Of a stretch of DNA of 39,822 bases, positions 17,363 to 23,665 are shown piece after piece; the first letter of the stretch is position 1, and each line of letters opens with the position of its first letter. Below the pieces are notes generated by a model. It saw only the letters and a program-made list of their open reading frames with translations. It was not told the origin of the DNA and ran no database searches. Source of the DNA: Bacillota bacterium (lineage in GTDB: Bacteria; Bacillota; Bacilli; Alicyclobacillales; SLC66); NCBI GenBank assembly GCA_021846285.1, contig JAJZCB010000026.1:1-39822 (forward strand), written 5' to 3'. The position numbers and the translations under genes were made by a program.

Positions 17363-17391
17363 ATTATAATATACCCATACGGGTATATCAA
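17363..17391 (-). promoter_or_regulatory. Sigma-A promoter of the rhodanese operon
   Basis: On the minus strand TTGATA (17391-17386) and a perfect TATAAT (17368-17363) are 17 bp apart. The spacer is almost entirely filled by the CstR-type operator, so repressor and polymerase cannot both bind. Confidence 0.8.
17369..17388. promoter_or_regulatory. CstR-type operator 1
   Basis: ATATACCC-ATAC-GGGTATAT: perfect 8-bp arms around 4 bp, the layout known for CsoR/CstR-family operators. It overlaps the spacer and -35 of the rhodanese promoter. Confidence 0.8.
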
Positions 17392-17398
17392 ATGTCTG

Positions 17399-17686
17399 TC
17401 AGCGACTTTTCATCAAAATGTGGATATTCTCCCGGATCATATCCTCCGCGGAGTCGCCTGTACGCAGTTCAGTGCGGATGCATTGTGTCATGCTTGCGCC
17501 AACAATATGTAAAATCAGGTAATCCACCGAAGAATGAATGGCCGCCAGCGGCGGTATCACATCGGCGCAGTTGCGTTTCTGATCCATCATCGACAGGACT
17601 GCGCTGATTTGACCTGCAATGTCCCGCAATCTGTTCTTTTCATCCACACTATACGTTGCCTGCTGGTTTAACTGCGAATCCGTCAC
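17399..17686 (-). CDS. cstR: CstR-like persulfide-sensing repressor (CsoR/RcnR family)
   Basis: A 95-aa all-helical DUF156/CsoR-family repressor. The Ile-Ala-Gly-Gln-Ile helix is the family mark. Cys40 and Cys69 are 29 residues apart, as in both CsoR and CstR. The copper-ligand histidine that CsoR places four residues before the second Cys is Ser65 here, so a copper sensor is unlikely. The residue set fits CstR, whose two Cys form polysulfide cross-links with reactive sulfur and release DNA. Context agrees: two rhodaneses follow and two CstR-type operators lie in the region. The start is a GTG at 17686 with a poor ribosome site; no better in-frame start exists. A formaldehyde sensor (FrmR type) would need a different residue set. 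Confidence 0.8.
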   Translation of the reverse strand: MTDSQLNQQATYSVDEKNRLRDIAGQISAVLSMMDQKRNCADVIPPLAAIHSSVDYLILHIVGASMTQCIRTELRTGDSAEDMIRENIHILMKSR

Positions 17687-17747
17687 GATGCATCACCATC
17701 TTTCATGGTGGGATGAGGCGTGCAGCGGCGCTCTGGAACACGACCTT

Positions 17748-17775
17748 ATTATATACCGATCGGGGTATATATGAA
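17748..17775 (-). promoter_or_regulatory. Sigma-A promoter of cstR
   Basis: On the minus strand TTCATA (17775-17770) and a perfect TATAAT (17753-17748) are separated by 16 bp that hold operator 2, the same design as the rhodanese promoter. Confidence 0.65.
17751..17770. promoter_or_regulatory. CstR-type operator 2
   Basis: ATATACCG-ATCG-GGGTATAT differs from a perfect 8-4-8 dyad at one base and matches operator 1 in both outer arms. It lies in the cstR promoter, consistent with autorepression. It is 35 bp upstream of the -35 of the divergent deacetylase gene. Confidence 0.75.
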
Positions 17776-17804
17776 AGGAGTAATACCGAACCCGGGCGAT
17801 CATC

Positions 17805-17833
17805 TTGACAAGGGGAGAGTGCGGCCTCATATT
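17805..17833 (+). promoter_or_regulatory. Predicted promoter of the LmbE/BshB-like gene
   Basis: TTGACA (17805-17810), a 17-bp spacer and CATATT (17828-17833). The -35 is perfect, the -10 modest. Confidence 0.45.
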
Positions 17834-17889
17834 GACTAATATATTGACTGGGTTATCCGCATCTGCGCTCATTGTAAGGGGGAATTGTC

Positions 17890-18573
17890 ATGCAGGGGAA
17901 GAAAGTGCTCATTTGCGTTGCCCATCCGGACGATGAAGTCTTTTGTTCAGGCACCATTTTGAAACTCACTGATTCTGGCAATGACGTCACACTCGTGGTG
18001 GGTACGCAAGGAGAAAAGGGGAGTCACAATCCCTCGCTGACCCCAGAGGCGATTGCCGATATCAGGAGAGTGGAGATGGAATCCGCCGCTTTGCATCTTG
18101 GCATCCGTGAAGTTGTGCAACTCGGATACAGAGACGGGGAGCTTCAGTATGCGACCGACCTGAAGGAAACGTTGTTTCGTCTTGTACGCTCAATTCGACC
18201 GGACATTGTGCTCACGTTTGACCCGTGGAAACGGTACGAGATTCATTCGGATCACCGCGTCATCGGGTTTGCCATGATTGAGGCTGCTCATTTAGGGGCA
18301 AACTGCTGGTATTATCATGGGCAGCTATCCAATGATGTCTTGTGCCACCGGAGTCAGGAACTGTATCTCTTCAATTGTGACGAACCCAACTATTATGTGG
18401 ACATTGCTGCGGTGTTCGAACGCAAGCTGCGTGCTTCCAGCGCCCATGCCAGCCAATTTGGACCGACCATCGATGAACTGCAGCTACGCCGCATTGTGAA
18501 CCAAATGAACCCGGATGTACAAATGACCATCGAACCGCTTCATAAGATGTGGCGATCAGACTTGTATCTGTAG
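17890..18573 (+). CDS. PIG-L/LmbE-family deacetylase, BshB-like
   Basis: A 227-aa zinc-dependent N-acetylglucosaminyl deacetylase. Zinc-site residues are visible: His12-Pro-Asp-Asp15 (Ala-His-Pro-Asp-Asp-Glu) and His119-Ser-Asp-His122. Length and layout fit the BshB group, which removes the acetyl group from GlcNAc-malate during bacillithiol synthesis or from thiol conjugates (Bca activity). AAGGGGGA precedes the ATG. It diverges from cstR, and bacillithiol is the usual persulfide acceptor in Bacilli, so a shared thiol/sulfur theme is plausible but inferred. Other LmbE proteins act on antibiotics or glycolipids, and no bshA or bshC lies nearby. Confidence 0.75.
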   Translation: MQGKKVLICVAHPDDEVFCSGTILKLTDSGNDVTLVVGTQGEKGSHNPSLTPEAIADIRRVEMESAALHLGIREVVQLGYRDGELQYATDLKETLFRLVRSIRPDIVLTFDPWKRYEIHSDHRVIGFAMIEAAHLGANCWYYHGQLSNDVLCHRSQELYLFNCDEPNYYVDIAAVFERKLRASSAHASQFGPTIDELQLRRIVNQMNPDVQMTIEPLHKMWRSDLYL

Positions 18574-18629
18574 CGCGGAGAGCTTGACCGCCCTCCACGG
18601 AGACAGGACGGTGCGGAGGCGATTTCCGC

Positions 18630-19298
18630 TCATCGGACTGGGTTGAGGGAGAGTCCGTTCATCATGAAGCGAATCATCAGATCGATCTCCTCGTCATCAT
18701 TCCAGTCGCGTTCAGGCGCCAAAAAATAGCGCGTGACGGCGTACCCCACTATAGTGGAAGCACACATGCGAACGATGGAATCGGCGGGAGCTTCTATGAT
18801 TTGTCCTTGCGCTTGAAAGTGAACGACGATCCGCCGAACGCGTTCCACAACGTTTGTTGACACGTGTTCCATGAACTGTGCTTGCAAGTCGGGGTTAAAA
18901 GGGATCTCGTGAATCATGACCTTCAGCACTGGCGCATACTTTCGAGTAAACGCAAGCCGGTTGATCAACATGGCTCTCATAAAATCTTCAAAGCGTTCGT
19001 ACTGCACATTGAGTACTTCCTGGAAATTGCGAATCACAAATGGCGCCACAAGTTTTTCCATAATCGGCGAGACGATCGCTAGCAACAAGTTTTGTTTCGT
19101 TTTGTAGTGGCGAAATATCGTTCCTTCGGCTACGCCTGCTTTCTGGGCAATCTCGCTCGTCGAAGTCGCGGAGTATCCCTTCTCCGCGAAGATTTCCACG
19201 GCCGCCTGCACAATCTTGATTTGTTTCTCCGTCACCTTTTCCTCTTCGTCGTTGAGACGCAATAGTTCTGCCAGCCATTGTTCCACGTGATCCGGCAC
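18630..19298 (-). CDS. TetR-family regulator of the ABC-2 efflux operon
   Basis: A 222-aa TetR protein. The DNA-binding domain (Ile-Val-Gln-Ala-Ala, Phe-Ala-Glu-Lys-Gly-Tyr, Thr-Ser-Glu-Ile-Ala, Ala-Gly-Val-Ala-Glu-Gly-Thr-Ile-Phe-Arg-His-Tyr) spans about residues 25-70, after an N-terminal extension with acidic residues. The ligand domain fills the rest. The GTG at 19298 has AGGGGAG eight bases upstream and leaves a 13-bp gap after the permease; a longer frame from 19340 would overlap the permease. It is the third gene of the operon whose promoter carries a perfect palindromic operator, so autoregulation with the transporter is expected. The inducer is unknown. Confidence 0.88.
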   Translation of the reverse strand: MPDHVEQWLAELLRLNDEEEKVTEKQIKIVQAAVEIFAEKGYSATSTSEIAQKAGVAEGTIFRHYKTKQNLLLAIVSPIMEKLVAPFVIRNFQEVLNVQYERFEDFMRAMLINRLAFTRKYAPVLKVMIHEIPFNPDLQAQFMEHVSTNVVERVRRIVVHFQAQGQIIEAPADSIVRMCASTIVGYAVTRYFLAPERDWNDDEEIDLMIRFMMNGLSLNPVR

Positions 19299-19311
19299 GC
19301 CGCTCACTCCC

Positions 19312-20346
19312 CTAAATTTTTCGATACTTGCGCAACGCAAAGACGTTCAGTGCCATAAAGACCAGCGACATCGCCAGCAATACGCAGAGATCTGGCCATA
19401 TGGCGGAAAATCCCTTGCCGCGAATCATGACGTTGCGTAGTGCGTCCGCCCCATAGTACAGCGGCATAATCTCGCTCAGTCGGCGCATCCAGGGCGCCAT
19501 GTTGTCAACGCTGAACAAACCCGAAAAGAAAATTTGCGGCACAATGACGATGGGGATGAACTGCATCATCTGAAACTCAGAATTAGCGAAAGCCGAAAGC
19601 AGCGTACCGAGAGTCAATGCCGTCATGGAGAGCAATAAAGTCACTGACAACAGGTACAAGAATTGTCCATTCATCATCATCCCGAGGACACCCACGGCAA
19701 ACCATGCAATGAGACAAGCCTGAACCATCGTAAATATTCCATAGCCCACCACATATCCCGCAACCATTTCCCAGCGTCTGAGCGGCGTCGCCATGAGCCG
19801 TTCCAGGGTGCCTGTGGTACGCTCCTTCAAAAATGCAATCCCGGCTATCAGAAAGACGAAGAAGAAGGCGAACACCCCAATCAGTACCGGACCGAAGTTG
19901 TCGAACGACGACATAGTGGCGGATCCGTACAGATAACGAATCACCGGAGGCTGCATTTGGCTGGGCGCCGGATTGGCTGGTTGCAGCAGGACCTTCTGCA
20001 CCAAAAGCAGAACTGTCTTGCTCTTTGACGGATTGCTTCCTTCGAGGGTGATGTGGGGAACTCCGCCTGCGAAACTGATGGCGGCGTCGAGCTTCTGCAA
20101 AGATAAAGCGTTCAGCGCTGCGGCATTTGAGGAGTAGGACTGCACGACGGCCCCCTGATTGTCGAGGCTTACCACAATGTGCCGGGGAATATCAACGGCG
20201 CCAATTTTGGGATGGTACGTGTTCCCGTTAAAGATGAGCGCCACCAACCACAGAATCAGCAGTGGAGCCAGGATCATGAGCGCCAACGTACGCTTGTCGT
20301 GAAAGAATTGACGTACAATTCGCAGAATCAGTGAACGCACTCTCAT
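19312..20346 (-). CDS. ABC-2 family transporter permease
   Basis: A 344-aa ABC-2 type membrane protein with one N-terminal helix (residues about 20-40), a long extracytoplasmic domain (about 45-160) and five C-terminal helices. The layout is that of the YhfJ/YfiN/LinB type drug, lipid or polysaccharide exporters. The ATG start overlaps the ATPase stop by 4 bp (ATGA), and the TetR gene follows. With the upstream ATPase it should form a homodimeric exporter. The Pro-Leu-Tyr-Tyr-Gly-Ala-Asp-Ala-Leu-Arg segment before the last helix is a common ABC-2 feature. Substrate is unknown; a toxic compound sensed by the TetR protein is the simplest idea. Confidence 0.88.
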   Translation of the reverse strand: MRVRSLILRIVRQFFHDKRTLALMILAPLLILWLVALIFNGNTYHPKIGAVDIPRHIVVSLDNQGAVVQSYSSNAAALNALSLQKLDAAISFAGGVPHITLEGSNPSKSKTVLLLVQKVLLQPANPAPSQMQPPVIRYLYGSATMSSFDNFGPVLIGVFAFFFVFLIAGIAFLKERTTGTLERLMATPLRRWEMVAGYVVGYGIFTMVQACLIAWFAVGVLGMMMNGQFLYLLSVTLLLSMTALTLGTLLSAFANSEFQMMQFIPIVIVPQIFFSGLFSVDNMAPWMRRLSEIMPLYYGADALRNVMIRGKGFSAIWPDLCVLLAMSLVFMALNVFALRKYRKI

Positions 20347-21089
20347 TTCCTGACACCCCCATACACCAGATACGCGTCTTCCAAGGTCTGCGATCCCGTA
20401 CTCTGCTTCAATTCATCCGGCGCCCCCACGGCTATCATCTGTCCATCGCGAATCATACCGAGCCGGGTGCATTTTTCCGCCTCGTCCATCACGTGTGTGG
20501 TCAAAAGAATGGTCGTACCGGATTGGCTGAGATTGCGCAACTCATCCCAAATCGATTTACGAAGCACCGGATCGATGCCTACCGTGGGTTCATCCAGAAT
20601 CAACATCTGCGGGCGATGGAGCAGCGCGATGGCGAGCGAGAGACGTCGCTTCATGCCGCCTGAGTATGTGGCTATGGGGCGTTTGAGGAAGTTGGCCAGA
20701 TTGACCAGTTGCATCACTTCCTCAATCCGTTGCTTGCGGACGGCGCCATTCAAACCTACGAGAGCCGCAAAGAAAGCAAGATTTTCCAATGCCGTCAATT
20801 CACTATACAGCGCATCGGACTGCGCCATGTACCCAATGTTGTTCAGCATGTTCAAATTGGGCATGCGGACGCCGCTCACATAAACCTCTCCATTTGAAGG
20901 CTCGGCCATTCCGGCAATGAGCTTTACGAGGGTCGTCTTGCCGGATCCGGACGGTCCCAGCAGACCAAATACCTCGTTGGCCTTCACTTCCATAGTGATG
21001 TCCTTCAAAACGCTGACTTTGCCGAATCTCTTGTCAACATGAATCACTTTAATTCCCGGTTGAATCTGCGAGGTCTGTTCACCATACAT
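20343..21089 (-). CDS. ABC transporter ATP-binding protein (DrrA/CcmA type)
   Basis: A 248-aa ATPase with Walker A Gly-Pro-Ser-Gly-Ser-Gly-Lys-Thr-Thr, signature Tyr-Ser-Gly-Gly-Met-Lys-Arg-Arg, and Walker B Leu-Ile-Leu-Asp-Glu-Pro-Thr-Val-Gly-Ile-Asp, typical of exporters of the DrrA/CcmA group. The ATG at 21089 lies nine bases after GGAGG. Longer in-frame starts up to 21122 would run through the operator and are not preferred; an ATG at 21098 directly abuts the ribosome site. It is first in the efflux operon. Confidence 0.9.
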   Translation of the reverse strand: MYGEQTSQIQPGIKVIHVDKRFGKVSVLKDITMEVKANEVFGLLGPSGSGKTTLVKLIAGMAEPSNGEVYVSGVRMPNLNMLNNIGYMAQSDALYSELTALENLAFFAALVGLNGAVRKQRIEEVMQLVNLANFLKRPIATYSGGMKRRLSLAIALLHRPQMLILDEPTVGIDPVLRKSIWDELRNLSQSGTTILLTTHVMDEAEKCTRLGMIRDGQMIAVGAPDELKQSTGSQTLEDAYLVYGGVRK

Positions 21090-21108
21090 CGCATCCATCC
21101 TCCATTCA

Positions 21109-21124
21109 GAGTGAGTACTCACTC
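21109..21124. promoter_or_regulatory. Perfect palindromic TetR operator
   Basis: GAGTGAGTACTCACTC is a 16-bp perfect palindrome of the TGAGTGA/TCACTCA type bound by several TetR proteins. It begins 4 bp after the -10 of the efflux promoter, over the transcription start. Confidence 0.78.
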
Positions 21125-21127
21125 ATT

Positions 21128-21155
21128 ATTATATAGATGCATGCGAAAACTGCAA
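21128..21155 (-). promoter_or_regulatory. Promoter of the ABC-2 efflux operon
   Basis: On the minus strand a perfect TATAAT (21133-21128) lies 16 bp after TTGCAG (21155-21150). The -35 match is weak. Confidence 0.55.
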
Positions 21156-21219
21156 GCGACACATGGTGTTACGGTCGCATGCACAGGGGCGATGAAATAC
21201 AGGGTAGATGGCCATGTCT

Positions 21220-21256
21220 GAGTTTTGCGAAGCAAAATCTCACCGCTTCGCGGCAC
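21220..21256. repeat. Two small GNA-loop hairpins beside the structured repeats
   Basis: TTTTGC-GAA-GCAAAA (21223-21237, plus strand) and CCGC-GAA-GCGG (read on the minus strand, 21253-21243). Both have the GCGAAGC core with different stems. They border the tandem copies that follow, and the linker between copies 1 and 2 has the same core. Confidence 0.6.
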
Positions 21257-21260
21257 GATC

Positions 21261-21398
21261 AGCAGGATGGAAAAAACCCGCTCCTAAGGATTCATGTGCT
21301 GCGCCCGTCGCGAGTTCGGCGTAGCCGTGTCTGAGCAGGGGCACAGCACATGAATCCGGTCGACAGGGACATTTTTCACGATAGACATCCATGCTGCT
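21261..21398 (-). repeat. Structured repeat element, copy 1
   Basis: Nested dyads: AGCAG (21261-21265) with CTGCT (21394-21398); GAAAAA (21270-21275) with TTTTTC (21372-21377); and a 19-bp stem of 21288-21306 with 21339-21357 with one non-Watson-Crick pair. The 32-nt apical part holds GCGAGTT (21310-21316), mini-hairpin CGGC-gta-GCCG (21317-21327) and CTGAGC. Compared with copy 2 the apical part is nearly unchanged while the stem sequence is unrelated. Orientation is given as the strand on which the odd pair is a G-U wobble. No reading frame is apparent. Confidence 0.75.
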
Positions 21399-21408
21399 TC
21401 GCAGCACC
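21390..21408 (-). repeat. Linker hairpin between structured repeat copies 1 and 2
   Basis: On the minus strand GCTGC-GAA-GCAGC, embedded in a 19-nt block that recurs at 7067-7085 with one change, which is in the loop (GAA to GCA). Both loops belong to the GNA triloop class. Confidence 0.65.
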
Positions 21409-21415
21409 ATCAATT

Positions 21416-21535
21416 GATGAAAAACCCGCTTGGCTGGGATCGTATACTGTGCCGAGGCGAGTTCGGCGCAGCCGTGGTTGAGCAGCGGCACAGTATACGA
21501 TCCCGGCGGGCAGGGAAGGTATTTTTCGGGATAGA
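21416..21535 (-). repeat. Structured repeat element, copy 2
   Basis: GAAAAA (21419-21424) pairs with TTTTTC (21522-21527), CCCGC (21425-21429) with GCGGG (21506-21510), and a perfect 19-bp stem forms from 21436-21454 and 21486-21504. The apical part has GCGAGTT (21457-21463), CGGC-gca-GCCG (21464-21474) and TTGAGC (21478-21483), as in copy 1. It starts 6 bp after the uppP stop codon, so on the minus strand it would be the 3' end of the uppP transcript. Confidence 0.78.
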
Positions 21536-21540
21536 GTGCA

Positions 21541-22389
21541 TTAAAGTCTGATGAGAGCCGCAATGGGCGCCAAAAGGGTTATTACTGCAATAACAAAAGT
21601 CACGACGGAAGTTCGCAACTTTTTTGCCAGTCTCAGCACTCCATTGATGGCCAGAAATGAGATGATGGCGGCCACGAGCAGCATAATCAGGGTAGCTCCC
21701 CAACCGAATTGAAGAACGGCCGTTTGCCCTCCCTTGCCGATGACAACAGGCACGACCCCTGCGCCAAGCAGGGCCAGCACGTCAAGCATGAAGGATAAAC
21801 GTATCGATTCCTCGCCGGAAAAACCCATCCAGAGAAGAGGGGTAATGGTCATCCCGCTCCGGCTTATACCGGGCAAAGCCGCCAATCCTTGCATCGCCCC
21901 GGTGACGAGAGCCGACACTGCTGTGACCGGTCTTCCTCTTGTCGTCGATGTCGCGGCATTCTTCATCATCTGTTCCTTGCGTCTGGCAATAAATGCGGTG
22001 ATCAAGAGAAGCACTCCGATGATGATCATTGCAATGGACCCGCCGACAAGACTGAAGGTACTCAGGATGGTTACATAAAGCGGAATGCCGACGACGCCCG
22101 TGGCCAGGGTTCCGACAAACAAGAAGCGAAGCAGGCGGGCATTTGGTTCGTCCGCGAACGGATGCCTGAGGGCTTTAACGACTCCCCAAGCCTCGTATCG
22201 AAAATAGTACAAAGCGGCAAAGAATGACCCTAGATTAGCAATCAATCCTAGATTGTATGCGCTTTGTACATTAATGCCTATTACAGAGAAGTAAAGTGTG
22301 ATCATGGTTTTGCTGCTGACTGGCAGCCATTCAACAATCCCCTCAATTACACCAGCCACAAGGGCCGGAATCAGATGTGAATGTGTCAC
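21541..22389 (-). CDS. uppP: Undecaprenyl-diphosphatase (UppP/BacA family)
   Basis: A 282-aa polytopic membrane enzyme that dephosphorylates undecaprenyl diphosphate to recycle the lipid carrier of cell-wall synthesis; extra copies give bacitracin tolerance. Both family motifs are present: Glu16 and Glu20 in Gly-Val-Ile-Glu-Gly-Ile-Val-Glu-Trp-Leu-Pro-Val-Ser-Ser, and Pro-Gly-Ile-Ser-Arg-Ser-Gly-Met-Thr. About eight hydrophobic segments follow the family pattern. I start it at the GTG at 22389, seven bases after GGAGG; a GTG at 22416 would add nine residues that include the ribosome site. The ribosome site lies inside a perfect palindrome. It stands alone, with structured repeats immediately downstream. 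Confidence 0.88.
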   Translation of the reverse strand: MTHSHLIPALVAGVIEGIVEWLPVSSKTMITLYFSVIGINVQSAYNLGLIANLGSFFAALYYFRYEAWGVVKALRHPFADEPNARLLRFLFVGTLATGVVGIPLYVTILSTFSLVGGSIAMIIIGVLLLITAFIARRKEQMMKNAATSTTRGRPVTAVSALVTGAMQGLAALPGISRSGMTITPLLWMGFSGEESIRLSFMLDVLALLGAGVVPVVIGKGGQTAVLQFGWGATLIMLLVAAIISFLAINGVLRLAKKLRTSVVTFVIAVITLLAPIAALIRL

Positions 22390-22403
22390 TTGGAGGCCTC
22401 CAA
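22390..22403. promoter_or_regulatory. Palindrome containing the uppP ribosome binding site
   Basis: TTGGAGGCCTCCAA is a perfect 14-bp palindrome ending at the GTG start. GGAGG forms one half, so in mRNA it could pair between two transcripts, or it may be a protein site. Chance is possible. Confidence 0.35.
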
Positions 22404-22525
22404 ACGGTATGGTCACTTAACGGCTTGTCTCCTATTATATCAAATAAAGTATAGCGATTCTGCCTGGTCGTCAAAAGGTTGTCTTTTCACATGCCGCCGT
22501 TCGAAGATGTGATGTTTTCTGTATT

Positions 22526-22554
22526 TGCAACACAAGGTTCTCGATGTTATATTA
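22526..22554 (+). promoter_or_regulatory. Promoter of the second TetR gene
   Basis: TTGCAA (22526-22531), 17 bp, TATATT (22549-22554). The start codon is 32 bp further on. Confidence 0.55.
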
Positions 22555-22586
22555 ACTGTATAGCCAACCAATGTAGGTGACCGCAG

Positions 22587-23177
22587 ATGCGAAGAGATGG
22601 GAACACAAGAACACGGCTTGTCGATGCTGCCTACCGCGTGTTGGCCAAACATGGATATGAATCAACATCCATTAAGGATATTGCCCGTGAGGCGGGTGTC
22701 TCACCTGGCTTGGTTCATTACTACTTTACGAACAAGGAGCAGCTTCTTGGAGCTGTCGTTGATGAAGCTACAAAGGAGTACTGTCATAGGATGGAACAAA
22801 TGCGAGAATCGTTCGCCGCAGACAAGCTTGCTGATGCTGCAATGGCAGAACCTATGGCGCGAACGAAGACCCACGCCGATTGGTACAGACTGAGGTATGA
22901 ATTGTATGTGCTTGCCTTGCGAAATGCCAACATTCAGTCTGGCGTCAAAGAATTATTGACGAGGGGGCGGGAGGGGATCACGGAAACGATTGAAGCAGTG
23001 GCGGGAAAGCCGTTGCCAAACGAAACGGAGTTATCCGCGATTCTGTTTGCCTGTTTCGATGGTCTGGCATTGCAGTCATTGGTCGATGAGGAATTTGATC
23101 TGGAAGGCGCCTACCGCATCCTTGGGCAAATGGCGATGCAGTTTTTGCTGACACAGGCAAACGACGAGGGGAGGTGA
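22587..23177 (+). CDS. TetR/AcrR-family regulator
   Basis: A 196-aa TetR protein. The helix-turn-helix region (Leu-Val-Asp-Ala-Ala-Tyr, Ser-Ile-Lys-Asp-Ile-Ala-Arg-Glu-Ala-Gly-Val-Ser, Val-His-Tyr-Tyr-Phe) is at residues about 8-52, and a BetI-like C-terminal ligand domain follows. AGGTGA lies before the ATG. It diverges from uppP and is followed by a damaged membrane-protein gene and an oxidoreductase remnant, which may have been its original targets. Inducer unknown. Confidence 0.87.
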   Translation: MRRDGNTRTRLVDAAYRVLAKHGYESTSIKDIAREAGVSPGLVHYYFTNKEQLLGAVVDEATKEYCHRMEQMRESFAADKLADAAMAEPMARTKTHADWYRLRYELYVLALRNANIQSGVKELLTRGREGITETIEAVAGKPLPNETELSAILFACFDGLALQSLVDEEFDLEGAYRILGQMAMQFLLTQANDEGR

Positions 23178-23266
23178 CAGCAACGGCACTCTCCTGCGGG
23201 GTGTTGGGGGAGGGAATCATTGTGCAGCGTATTGGTTGGTCGTACAATTAACGCGGAGGGGATATC

Positions 23267-23518
23267 ATGTTGAGTGGGATTCTTGCATCCATTGACCGAT
23301 TGTCGCTGGCGTTGATTGTGGGTGGCGGGGTGATGATGGCCGCTGGTGTCCGTCCACTCCTCCTGCCTATCCTTGCGCAGCGCGACAGTACCGCTTTGGC
23401 AGCAACCATTGAAGGCATCTCCATCAACGCCTGGAATCGCTACAACCGATATGCGTTTTTGGCGACGGGCACACTTGCAGCCATTGATATTGTCCGCATC
23501 TTCGCAGATCGCGACTGA
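23267..23518 (+). CDS. Membrane protein, N-terminal half of a possible DUF4149-like protein
   Basis: An 83-aa protein with two hydrophobic segments (about residues 12-38 and 58-78). Arg/Pro after the first helix and the Asn-Arg-Tyr-Asn-Arg-Tyr before the second recall DUF4149/TMEM205-like proteins, but the resemblance is loose. These are usually about 150 aa with four helices, so this would be only half. GCGGAGGGG precedes the ATG. Its TGA stop overlaps the ATG of the next short frame (TGATG), which carries a further helix. It may be a decayed gene or a coupled two-piece gene. Confidence 0.5.
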   Translation: MLSGILASIDRLSLALIVGGGVMMAAGVRPLLLPILAQRDSTALAATIEGISINAWNRYNRYAFLATGTLAAIDIVRIFADRD

Positions 23519-23649
23519 TGACCCGGCTGCAAGAAATGGGCGCAACGGGAATTGGCAACGCGGAGCAACATGCAGGGCATCGGCGCGTCGAGATTCTCTC
23601 AGTGATAATTCTGGTCGTATCCGTGGCATTAGTTGTTTTCCCATTCTAA
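23518..23649 (+). CDS. Short frame with one helix, probable C-terminal piece of the preceding protein
   Basis: A 43-aa frame starting in the TGATG overlap. Residues 21-43 comprise His-Arg-Arg then an uninterrupted hydrophobic helix to the stop, as expected for the last helix of the preceding membrane protein. Two readings fit: translational coupling of two pieces, or a single gene broken by an indel. The segment between the two halves is short compared with intact family members, which favours decay. Confidence 0.4.
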   Translation: MTRLQEMGATGIGNAEQHAGHRRVEILSVIILVVSVALVVFPF

Positions 23650-23665
23650 CGCAGGAGTGAAGCCT

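Noticed and set aside
21220-21540. Integron attC sites or a CRISPR-like array
   Set aside because: In attC the ends are conserved and the centre varies; here it is the reverse. There is no integrase, no regular spacer-repeat spacing and no cas gene.
21240-21703. Short open frames crossing the structured repeats near 21240-21563 and 21410-21703
   Set aside because: They run through hairpins and into uppP on the same strand in the wrong frame, without ribosome sites.
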